17,678 nucleotides of DNA from Pseudomonadota bacterium (GTDB taxonomy: Bacteria > Pseudomonadota > Alphaproteobacteria > Micropepsales > Micropepsaceae): assembly GCA_021808875.1 (NCBI GenBank), contig JAKBAU010000036.1, forward strand, positions 1-17,678. The letters run 5' to 3'. The position numbers were made by a program, and so were the translations under genes. Positions 12,437 to 17,678 of the stretch are shown piece after piece (the first letter of the stretch is position 1; each line of letters opens with the position of its first letter). A model generated the notes under the pieces. That model worked only from the letters and a program-made list of their open reading frames with translations. It was not told the DNA's origin and made no database searches.

Positions 12437-12836
12437 CGAATGCCATCCCTTCCTTCACTTTTACGCTGCCACCCGGAGAGAGAATTCCCTCAGGCTTCTC
12501 GCCATGGCCTCGGGTGAATGTCACCGAATACGTAACCTCCGGATGTTGCGGATAGTCCGGATAAGCGAGGGTGACGACCTCAACGTAAGTGATGTGTTCC
12601 TTCCTCGGAACCTCATGCGGGGTGCCGTCGACGACGATGGTCACCGTCTTGCTCTCGGCCTCAATCTCCTCGGCGCGCTTCAGTTCTTCCGCGGCCTCCT
12701 TCAGCTCGCGCTCGGCGCGTGCCTCGTCGGCCCGAGCCTTTTCCAGGTCGTGCTCGGCTTCCTGAATATGACGAAGCGCCTTGCCCAACTCACCTTGTTC
12801 AGTGTCGGGTGGGCGCTTCGGTTCTAGATCGTCCAT
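12411..12836 (-). CDS. Ubiquitin-like (multiubiquitin-type) protein with N-terminal coiled coil
   Basis: This is a 141-residue protein. Residues about 18-62 are a charged coiled coil (EAEHDLEKARADEARAEREL and on). Residues 64-141 are a single multiubiquitin-family beta-grasp domain (TVTIVVDGTPHEVP, TYVEVVTLAYPDYP, VTYSVTFTRGHGEKPEG, SVKVKEGMAFVV). It ends NRTGQS rather than a di-glycine and has no Cys. It is the presumed modifier adenylated by the E1. The ATG at 12836 is preferred over an in-frame ATG at 12890, because 12836 has GGAGA upstream and the -35 box of a strong promoter covers 12890. Multiubiquitin proteins often carry several domains; this one has one, with the coiled coil perhaps for oligomerisation. 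Confidence 0.85.
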   Translation of the reverse strand: MDDLEPKRPPDTEQGELGKALRHIQEAEHDLEKARADEARAERELKEAAEELKRAEEIEAESKTVTIVVDGTPHEVPRKEHITYVEVVTLAYPDYPQHPEVTYSVTFTRGHGEKPEGILSPGGSVKVKEGMAFVVNRTGQS

Positions 12837-12861
12837 GATGGTCTCCAACAATTTGAGCCAA

Positions 12862-12890
12862 ATCCTAGCCGACGCGCCGATGGATGTCAA
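12862..12890 (-). promoter_or_regulatory. Strong promoter of the Ubl operon
   Basis: On the minus strand a consensus TTGACA (12885-12890) and TAGGAT (12862-12867) are spaced by exactly 17 bases. Transcription should start near 12855, leaving a leader of about 20 bases before the ATG at 12836. Confidence 0.7.
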
Positions 12891-12893
12891 TTG

Positions 12894-12934
12894 AAAAGCA
12901 CATATCAGATGTTTGCAAAAAGCACATTGTTTGC
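12894..12934. promoter_or_regulatory. Direct-repeat operator between the Ubl operon and the XRE gene
   Basis: AAAAGCACAT followed by TGTTTGC occurs twice: at 12894-12903 with 12910-12916, and at 12918-12927 with 12928-12934. They abut the -35 boxes of both divergent promoters. This is a likely binding site for the XRE protein encoded next door, giving joint control of both transcripts. Confidence 0.5.
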
Positions 12935-12938
12935 GAGA

Positions 12939-12966
12939 TTGACATTTAGGGTGATTTGGATTAGAA
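12939..12966 (+). promoter_or_regulatory. Predicted promoter of the XRE-ImmA genes
   Basis: TTGACA (12939-12944) and a weak TTAGAA (12961-12966) are 16 bases apart. The predicted start point falls at or just before the ATG at 12974, so the XRE mRNA may be leaderless or nearly so, a common trait of phage-like repressors. Confidence 0.45.
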
Positions 12967-12973
12967 ACAGGCC

Positions 12974-13303
12974 ATGAATCACGATGCGATTTACAAAGTT
13001 GTCGGCGACAGGATCAGAGCGCGGCGAAAGACGCTGGGGATGACCCAGGCGCAGCTCGCGCAGCGATTGGAAATCTCGCGCGCGTCCCTCGCGAATATCG
13101 AGACCGGCCGTCAATCCGTCCTGGTCCATAATCTCTACTCGATAGCGCATGCGATCGACCTCACGCCCGAAAGTCTTCTGCCGGCTGTGGCGGTGGACTC
13201 GATCAAGAATGAGACAACAGCTGTGGAATTGCCGGCCGATCTTCGGTCAGACCAGAGAAAACAGGTCGAGATCGCGATCGCGTCAATGACACGAAACAAA
13301 TAG
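12974..13303 (+). CDS. XRE-family transcriptional repressor
   Basis: This 109-residue protein has an N-terminal helix-turn-helix (about 8-65). The key segment is MTQAQLAQRLEISRASLANI followed by ETGRQSVLVHNLYSIAHAID, a canonical Cro/CI-type domain. The C-terminal 40 residues (from about 70) form a short polar linker and helix that could be a protease-sensitive tail. It is divergent from the Ubl operon and ten bases ahead of an ImmA-type protease, the usual pairing in which the protease cleaves the repressor on a stress or phage signal. It probably represses the Ubl operon and itself through the repeats at 12894-12934. The target is inferred from position. Confidence 0.88.
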   Translation: MNHDAIYKVVGDRIRARRKTLGMTQAQLAQRLEISRASLANIETGRQSVLVHNLYSIAHAIDLTPESLLPAVAVDSIKNETTAVELPADLRSDQRKQVEIAIASMTRNK

Positions 13304-13313
13304 AGGCGACCCG

Positions 13314-13832
13314 ATGAGAACATTGTCACCTGAAAAGCAAGCGAAAGAGCTCCGTGAAAAAGCCGGTGTTCGTAGTGTTCCTGTATCCGTCGAGAAAATC
13401 GCAAAATTCCTTGGAGTTGAAATCCGCTACGTCAGTCTGGATGATGAATTATCCGGTATGGTGTTCATCAAAGACGCGACAGTTTTTGTTGCCGTCAACG
13501 CCTTACACCATCCAAATAGACAACGATTCTCGATTGCACACGAAATCGGACATGCTGTCATGCATAAAAGCATGCTGGAAGGCAAAGTGCATGTTGATAA
13601 AGGGATAAAAGTTCTTATGCGCAGTGGTATTTCGTCTACTGGCACCGTCAATGAAGAGATTCAAGCCAATCGATTTGCGGCTGAACTCCTCATGCCGAAG
13701 GAGGCGGTGCTCGAAATTCTTAAAGACAAGATCATCGATATTGATGACGACGAGCCTATTGAAGATCTTGCCCGTAAATTCAAGGTCAGCAAGCGCGCTA
13801 TGGAGCACCGAATAAGTAACATACTTGAGTAA
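13314..13832 (+). CDS. ImmA/IrrE-family metallopeptidase
   Basis: This 172-residue zinc peptidase of the ImmA/IrrE type has the HEIGH motif (76-80) in FSIAHEIGHAVMHK. The downstream EEIQANRFAAELLMP supplies the third ligand (Glu115), and family-typical substrate segments surround them. The C-terminal helix (EPIEDLARKFKVSKRAMEHR) is the short helix-turn-helix-like end commonly seen. It starts ten bases after the XRE gene. Its likely job is to cut the XRE repressor and so switch on the divergent Ubl operon. No sensor domain such as a GAF is fused, so the trigger is unknown. Confidence 0.9.
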   Translation: MRTLSPEKQAKELREKAGVRSVPVSVEKIAKFLGVEIRYVSLDDELSGMVFIKDATVFVAVNALHHPNRQRFSIAHEIGHAVMHKSMLEGKVHVDKGIKVLMRSGISSTGTVNEEIQANRFAAELLMPKEAVLEILKDKIIDIDDDEPIEDLARKFKVSKRAMEHRISNILE

Positions 13833-13967
13833 CAGAAATTCTTTGGGGTTGTTCATGTGAAGGCTAGTTTTGCCGAGCGGCGAACGGACGATGTGCCAAT
13901 GAGTGAAGCTTTGACAAAGGCGGGTTCGCGCCACCCATTCAATGCAGTGCGGCGCTGGAAATGAAAA

Positions 13968-13992
13968 GGCCCGCCCCTCAGCGAGGCAGGCC
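13968..13992 (-). terminator. Terminator, probably of the par operon
   Basis: GGCC(C)GCC and GGC(A)GGCC pair around CCTCAGCGA. On the minus strand the stem is followed by TTTTCATTT, so it best serves minus-strand transcripts arriving from parA and its partner gene. It may also end the plus-strand XRE-ImmA transcript. Confidence 0.55.
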
Positions 13993-14033
13993 CCATTTCC
14001 TTGACGGTCACTGCGTTTGAACACGTGGGCTGA

Positions 14034-14081
14034 CGGAGCGGCTGAAGAAAACCGCTGTAGGTTCGAGTCCTGCTTCGGGAA
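14034..14081 (+). other. tRNA 3'-end-like remnant
   Basis: GTAGG-TTCGAGT-CCTGC (14057-14073) is a good T-arm, followed by seven acceptor-like bases TTCGGGA and a discriminator. Upstream AGCGG/CCGCT could be a distorted anticodon stem with a 10-base loop. No complete cloverleaf fits and no CCA follows. It may mark an old integration (att) site at a tRNA gene. The remainder of 13833-14149 holds no gene I can support. Confidence 0.4.
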
Positions 14082-14122
14082 CGACTTCGACTAAGGCGCT
14101 CATCTAATTGGCTGTCGCGGCA

Positions 14123-14156
14123 TGAATGATTGCAGCAAGATAGCTGCAATCATTCA
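14123..14156. promoter_or_regulatory. Third par-type palindrome at the end of the par operon
   Basis: Perfect 14-bp arms (14123-14136 and 14143-14156) enclose AAGATA. The site contains the same AAGATAGCTGCAA core as the palindromes upstream of parA. It overlaps the stop codon of the parA partner gene. The operon is therefore bracketed by the same motif. Confidence 0.6.
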
Positions 14157-14461
14157 ATTTTATTTTCCCGGTCGTAGGCATCAAGAGCAGCTTCCAGGAC
14201 CTCTACGATCTTGAGGCCGCTTGCTTCCGCTATCTCTCGCACCCGATTATCAAAATCCTCTGTCACCCGCGTGGCAAAGGCCACGGTACGGTTGGTTTTA
14301 CGCAGCGTCCGGCCATCAACTTTCCTAGTGGTGGCCTTCGCTTCACGTACTGGCGGGGGCGTGGGGGCAACTTCCGGCGCGGCTAGGTTCGGACTGGCTT
14401 CGCTAAGCGAAGGAGGCGCGCCTAGTCCCCTGCCCTTTTTGAATTTGGATAGATCAGCCAT
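14150..14461 (-). CDS. Small ParB-like partner of ParA
   Basis: This 103-residue protein has a disordered Pro/Ala-rich N-terminus (about 1-55) beginning MADLSKFKKGRGLGAPPSLS. The C-terminal half (about 58-100) has TVAFATRVTEDFDNRVREIA-EASGLKIVEVLEAALDAYDR, matching a ribbon-helix-helix/Arc-type fold. It overlaps parA by 8 bases and follows it, the position of small centromere-binding ParB/ParG-type proteins that pair with short ParA ATPases. It probably binds the AAGATAGCTGCAA palindromes. The copy A counterpart lies outside the window. Role inferred from position and fold. Confidence 0.7.
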   Translation of the reverse strand: MADLSKFKKGRGLGAPPSLSEASPNLAAPEVAPTPPPVREAKATTRKVDGRTLRKTNRTVAFATRVTEDFDNRVREIAEASGLKIVEVLEAALDAYDRENKIE

Positions 14462-15089
14462 CGGAATTCACCTTTTCAACAAGCGCTTGCATGAGCGCGT
14501 CGGCCCTGGCGTTCAGAGCTGCAAATTTTGTCTCTGTAACGGCGTGTCCGCTGTTTTGTGCACGGCGGTAAGCGGGACGCTCCGGCAGATAGCCGGACAG
14601 TACAAAATAACCCGCCTCTTCGAGAAATGCGCGTGCGTCGGCTTCCTCTGCATCCGTTCCGATATGATTTAGGGCGAAAGTCAGCCGGTCGGCCGGGATG
14701 CCCGCTTTGACCAGGGCGTGAAATTCTCGGACGGCAGGGCGTAGATCATCGAGGCTGGGACCGGATGGCTGGACAACAAGCCCAGCGGCCTTGGCAATTT
14801 CCAGCGTTCCGGCGCTGGTCCTGGCGGGGCCGTCGATAATCAGCAAATCATAAGCAGCGGCGGCTTTGATGGCCTGGGCGGCATTGCCGAAGGGCTCGAC
14901 ACTCACCATCGGCTCGATACCAGCGGATAACCTGGCGCGTTGCCAATCTAAACTTGTCCCCTGCTGCGTATCTAGATCAGCCAGTTTGACCGAGAGGCCA
15001 CCGGCAGCGGCTTCTCGGGCCATTGCTCTGGCTAGGGTCGATTTGCCGACCCCACCCTTTTGCGACACGAACGCGACCACAGTCCCCAT
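14454..15089 (-). CDS. parA: ParA-family partition ATPase, copy B (complete)
   Basis: This 211-residue single-domain ParA has deviant Walker A KGGVGKST (11-18), Walker A' LADLDTQQGTS and Walker B LLIIDGPA. There is no N-terminal DNA-binding extension, so it belongs with the short (type Ib, ParF-like) ATPases. It drives segregation with the small partner encoded immediately downstream. The ATG at 15089 has AAGGAA upstream. Palindromes at 15099-15147 cover its promoter region, as in copy A. Carrying two closely similar ParA proteins on one molecule could cause cross-talk between partition systems. Confidence 0.95.
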   Translation of the reverse strand: MGTVVAFVSQKGGVGKSTLARAMAREAAAGGLSVKLADLDTQQGTSLDWQRARLSAGIEPMVSVEPFGNAAQAIKAAAAYDLLIIDGPARTSAGTLEIAKAAGLVVQPSGPSLDDLRPAVREFHALVKAGIPADRLTFALNHIGTDAEEADARAFLEEAGYFVLSGYLPERPAYRRAQNSGHAVTETKFAALNARADALMQALVEKVNSDG

Positions 15090-15098
15090 GAGTATTCC

Positions 15099-15212
15099 TT
15101 GTAGCTATCTTGCTGCAATGTATATTATAGAAGCAAGATAGCTGCAATAATATTTCATGGATATGTGCAACAATAAAGATAGCTGCAAGATTACAGCTAT
15201 CTTTATTGTTGC
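15099..15212. promoter_or_regulatory. Partition operator/centromere-like palindromes, copy B
   Basis: The first palindrome has 16-bp arms at 15099-15114 and 15132-15147 with one mismatch. The second has perfect 19-bp arms at 15167-15185 and 15194-15212. Compared with copy A, the outer part of the second palindrome changed from GTGAC to GCAAC on the left and from GTCAC to GTTGC on the right, so both arms changed together and pairing is kept. Confidence 0.7.
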
Positions 15213-15321
15213 GTGGATAATGCTCTTTGTTCGAGCCGCCGGAGGCGGGTTTGTGGCATGTTTGGCGGCGGCGCCGGAATTCTCGGTATGTGAGAGCTGG
15301 CGCAACACAAAGTGTAAGTAT

Positions 15322-15378
15322 TTGGTTTGGCTGCTTTTGTTCACTTCAGCAACTTTGAGAAAGTGAACAAAAAACCAA
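15322..15378. repeat. Long inverted repeat upstream of repA, copy B
   Basis: TTTTGTTCACTT (15335-15346) and AAGTGAACAAAA (15361-15372) pair perfectly around a 14-base loop, with outer TTGGTTT/AAACCAA. The loop differs from copy A while the arms are kept. The rest of 15213-15321 shows nothing gene-like and matches the copy A flanks of the toxin-antitoxin insert. Confidence 0.6.
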
Positions 15379-15488
15379 GCAAAATCCAATAGTTGTGCAG
15401 CGTCGGCCAATCAGGCAGGATTCCCGGCACGGTCCGCGATTCGCGTGGGTCGTGTTGTGACAACCATTTGGAGAGAAGAGCTCTAAAA

Positions 15489-15513
15489 TAGCAAAACCCG
15501 CCGGAAGGGCGGG
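15489..15513 (-). terminator. Rho-independent terminator, minus strand, in repA leader (copy B)
   Basis: CCCGCC (15497-15502) and GGCGGG (15508-15513) form the stem, with TTTTGCTATTTTA after it on the minus strand. It is the counterpart of 1361-1385 with a changed loop (GGAA in place of GAAA). Confidence 0.6.
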
Positions 15514-15561
15514 CCTGCATATCAGTTGGGGATTTGGGTGACACGTACCTGCCAGGGTACG
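15493..15561 (-). ncRNA. Candidate antisense RNA controlling repA, copy B
   Basis: The layout is the same as copy A: stem CGTACC/GGTACG (15544-15561) then terminator. The six-base loop reads CTGGCA on the minus strand, against TTGCCG in copy A, three of six positions differing although both stem arms are unchanged. Different loops would make the two replicons mutually insensitive if this is the copy-number regulator. The promoter is not identified. Confidence 0.45.
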
Positions 15562-15701
15562 CATCGGCAAGAAAACAAAACCGTTCTTCCGTTTGTTTCC
15601 CTCACTCTACTGCTTTTTGCAAGTGGATTCTTGCCGAGGAAAAACTCGGCCTGAATTCCGGCTTGTCCGGCGGGCTGCTTTGGCGGCTCGAAGGGGTTTA
15701 G

Positions 15702-16403
15702 ATGATTGGGATCAAAGGAAAACTTCCAGAATTTCGGTTCGGGGCCGGGCAGAGCGCGGGCGTGTTTCCGGTGTGGCGGGGCAGCGTGCGGGCGGAGGTG
15801 CGGTTCACACCGTTGCCGAAGAAGGCGGCGGCGCGGCTGTGGCATCGGGCGCGCGAGTGGGATCGTGCGACGCGGGAGCCGGGCAAGCACGGCGGTAAGG
15901 TCGGCCGCATCGGGCTGCTGGTGCTGCACAGTCTGATTTTTGATTTCCTGAACCATGAGACTGGCCAGCTCGATCCATCCTATGAGGGCATTGCCAAGAA
16001 GGCCGGGGTGTCGCGGGCGAGTGTCGGCCGGGCACTGGTGCGGTTGAAGACGCTGGGTATCCTGAACTGGGTGCGGCGCTGTGTGGGGGAACTGCGCGAG
16101 GGGCGGTTTGTGCTGGCGCAGGAGCGCAACGCCTATGCGGTGCAGGGGGAGGGGCAGTGGCAGGGCTACGTGCCCGCGCCGGAGCTGCCAGCAGCGCCCG
16201 AGCTGGGCACATGGGGCGAGCATCCCCCCATGCTGGGAGCTCTTGCCCAGGCGGCGCAGGACCAAGCCATGGGGCTTTCCCAGGGGGCGGTGCTGACGGC
16301 GCTGCGGAGCGATCCGGACGACGCCCTCGCGGCGGCGCTGGCGCGCATGGGCCAGGCGCTGGCGGCCCGGCAAGCGGGCTGTTTCTCTGGCGTCTCAGCC
16401 TGA
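15702..16403 (+). CDS. repA: Plasmid replication protein with winged-helix domain, copy B
   Basis: This 233-residue paralogue of the 1571-2272 product has the same start (MIGIKGKLPEFRFGAGQSAG), the same winged-helix region (about 89-140) and the same C-terminal Ala-rich tail. Substitutions cluster at positions about 56-72 (DRATREPGKHGGKVGRIGLL in place of DRSTREPGRHGGKVGQIGLR) and in the tail, leaving the recognition helix intact. The frame is open and many differences are silent, so both copies appear under selection. If both initiate, the molecule has two functional origins. Confidence 0.7.
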   Translation: MIGIKGKLPEFRFGAGQSAGVFPVWRGSVRAEVRFTPLPKKAAARLWHRAREWDRATREPGKHGGKVGRIGLLVLHSLIFDFLNHETGQLDPSYEGIAKKAGVSRASVGRALVRLKTLGILNWVRRCVGELREGRFVLAQERNAYAVQGEGQWQGYVPAPELPAAPELGTWGEHPPMLGALAQAAQDQAMGLSQGAVLTALRSDPDDALAAALARMGQALAARQAGCFSGVSA

Positions 16404-16772
16404 GCAAGAAACCTCCCCAGAGTTATATTTCTCCTATGACCAGATAAAATCTTTCCCCTTACCGTGATTCAGGAAGACACGCCCTCTGGGCGTGAAGTGG
16501 TAGTCTTGCGCGCTTCGCGCGTGACCAGCCGACGGGCACCGCCAGACGGCCCTATGGGCCGCGCTCCGCGGCTCCCGCTCCGCGCTCGCTCTGGCGATCA
16601 CGGGCAGGGGAGCGACCAGCACCGCAATCGCTCAGGAGAAGGGGGCGTGAGCAAGGTTTAAGCCACCCGGCTTGGTCATGGGCAGCCCCAACCATCCCAA
16701 GAAAAAATGCCTTCCGGTTTTCTTGCCTCAAATACCTCGGGGGTATGGGGGCAGCGCCCCCACTCGCCCGTT
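16404..16772. other. Non-coding GC-rich hairpin block, possible oriV (copy B)
   Basis: This is the counterpart of 2273-2641. The AT-rich start (GTTATATTTCTCC, CAGATAAAATCTTT) is conserved, and hairpins such as CACGCCC-TCT-GGGCGTG and CGCGC-TTC-GCGCG are kept. The segment around 16465 and the stretch 16640-16720 diverge more. No gene is supported. Confidence 0.35.
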
Positions 16773-17666
16773 TCAGGAGCGGTCTTGTGGCCGGAATTCC
16801 GCCAGGGGCAGAACCACCCGGACGGCCTCGCGGTCCCGCATAGAGACAATTCGTTCATCGAGGAGCTGGAAGAGCGCCGGGGCGGTGGCGTCCGCTTCCC
16901 GGATGCAAGCTAGCACGGCGCCGCCGACCATGGCCTTGCGGTGGGCATCGGCCGCGCGTTGCCGGCGTTGTTCCGGGTCGTTCCAGGACTGCGCCAGGTC
17001 GAGCGCCCGCTCTAGCTGGGTTTCCGTGTCCTGATAGAGCTTGACCAGTTGCCTGCTGTCCGAGATTCCAGCGGCGATTTTCGCCGGGTCGATGCCGGGT
17101 ATTGTTGCTGCCCAGGCGAGGAATTTTTCGTCCTCGGACGGGGTAAAGACCGGTTCGACGAACTGCCATTTTTGCGCCGGGAGGCGAGCCTTGAGGCTCT
17201 CAAGCAAAGCCGTCTTTTTGGGCACGCCGTCCCGGATGGCGGCGATGATAGTGCCGCCGATGATGATCTTGCGGCGGGTGTCATCCTTGCGCTCGCGGAG
17301 CTGTCTCCTTGCCTCGTGAAGCTCGGCCCGGACCCGCTGTTTTGCCGCCTGCTTTTCCCGTAACGCGGCGCGGTCCAACAGGGTCTTGATCGAGGCCGCG
17401 ACCCGGTGCCGCTGGGCTGAGGCCAGGGCTTGTGCCGCCGCTGCAAAGCTATCGACGCCGAGGGATTTGACGAGCATGTCTTGGAGCAATTGTGCCCGCG
17501 CGTGCGATTTGTGTGAGGGTTTTTGCAGTGCCCCGATCCGGTCAATCTCCGCCAGGGCGCGCAGCATGGTTTGCAGCGAACGCTTATGGCGCAGGTCGAG
17601 CGGCTCGGTTGCGGACGGGTGATCCGGCTGGAGCGTGGCCGCTTTTTTGACGGTACTCAGGCGCAT
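16773..17666 (-). CDS. TraD-like mobilization accessory protein with two tandem TraD repeats, copy B
   Basis: This 297-residue paralogue of the 2642-3535 product has the same length and architecture: a basic coiled N-terminus, a first TraD-like unit RRKIIIGGTIIAAIRDG and a second HRKAMVGGAVLACIREAD. Differences are spread through the linkers (for example FLAWAATIPGID in place of FLAGLQELPSLD). In copy A this gene is followed upstream by oriT and mobA. Here the window ends 12 bases beyond the start codon, so whether a second oriT and relaxase follow cannot be seen. Confidence 0.7.
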   Translation of the reverse strand: MRLSTVKKAATLQPDHPSATEPLDLRHKRSLQTMLRALAEIDRIGALQKPSHKSHARAQLLQDMLVKSLGVDSFAAAAQALASAQRHRVAASIKTLLDRAALREKQAAKQRVRAELHEARRQLRERKDDTRRKIIIGGTIIAAIRDGVPKKTALLESLKARLPAQKWQFVEPVFTPSEDEKFLAWAATIPGIDPAKIAAGISDSRQLVKLYQDTETQLERALDLAQSWNDPEQRRQRAADAHRKAMVGGAVLACIREADATAPALFQLLDERIVSMRDREAVRVVLPLAEFRPQDRS

Positions 17667-17678
17667 CGTGAACCATCG

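Larger units (their letters stand above)
14686..17666. repeat. Replicon module copy B (direct repeat of 1-3535)
   Basis: This is the second copy of the replicon block, without the toxin-antitoxin insert. Similarity begins in parA (window base 1 aligns with 14686) and runs to the start codon of the TraD-like gene. The bases after 17666 differ from those after 3535. Copy B extends further than copy A in the par operon only because the window begins inside the copy A parA. Confidence 0.85.

Noticed and set aside
12837..12890. Longer N-terminus for the Ubl protein starting at 12890
   Set aside because: The extension overlaps the -35 and -10 of a strong promoter, and the ATG at 12836 has its own ribosome site.
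14034..14084. A complete tRNA gene
   Set aside because: The stretch from the best acceptor match is too short, the anticodon loop would have 10 bases, the D-arm is missing and no CCA follows.
1..17678. The window being one complete circular plasmid
   Set aside because: Joining base 17678 to base 1 would fuse the start region of the TraD-like gene into the middle of parA, breaking the parA reading frame seen intact in copy B. The ends look like a cut or assembly break within repeats.

Overview
The window looks like part of a mobilizable plasmid (or a plasmid-derived contig) from an acetic acid bacterium (Acetobacteraceae, Alphaproteobacteria). The basis is GC-rich backbone genes, a ParA / winged-helix replication protein / MobQ relaxase backbone of the type I associate with Acetobacter, Gluconobacter and Komagataeibacter plasmids, and a generally alphaproteobacterial protein flavour. 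The host assignment is inference; the plasmid nature is well supported.

Layout. The same replicon segment occurs twice in the same orientation: copy A (1-3535) and copy B (14686-17666). Each holds parA (minus), palindromic centromere/operator-like repeats, a structured leader with a probable antisense RNA, repA (plus), a GC-rich hairpin block, and a two-repeat TraD-like mobilization gene (minus). Copy A carries about 550 extra bases with a RelE/ParE toxin-antitoxin pair. Copy B shows the full parA plus its small downstream partner gene. After copy A come an RSF1010-type oriT (about 3616-3640), a MobQ relaxase (3745-5376), a conserved protein of unknown function (5545-6381) and a small ORF.

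Cargo. 6778-8955 is a restriction-modification system with lower GC than its surroundings: a gamma-type N6-adenine methyltransferase, an HNH endonuclease that I recognise as a close relative of KpnI (catalytic D148, H149 and Q175 at the same numbers), and an XRE controller-like protein. It is followed by a serine resolvase with an inverted-repeat site, two unknown small genes, and a 308-bp miniature element with 38-bp Tn3-type terminal inverted repeats (10471-10778).

The most interesting block is 10869-13832. It is a bacterial ubiquitin-like conjugation operon on the minus strand: a coiled-coil plus single multiubiquitin-type domain protein, a DUF6791-ThiF E1-like enzyme, and a DUF6527 protein. 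The genes overlap each other. Divergent from it is an XRE repressor / ImmA-type metalloprotease pair. A strong minus-strand promoter and direct repeats lie in the shared intergenic region, suggesting a protease-inducible switch for the Ubl pathway. No separate E2 or JAB peptidase gene is visible, and the E1 has only three cysteines, none in its first 255 residues.

Between this block and the copy B par operon lie a terminator and a tRNA 3'-end-like remnant. The whole cargo is thus bracketed by two homologous replicons, as expected of a cointegrate of two related plasmids. Homologous recombination between the repeats could release roughly 14 kb as a circle.
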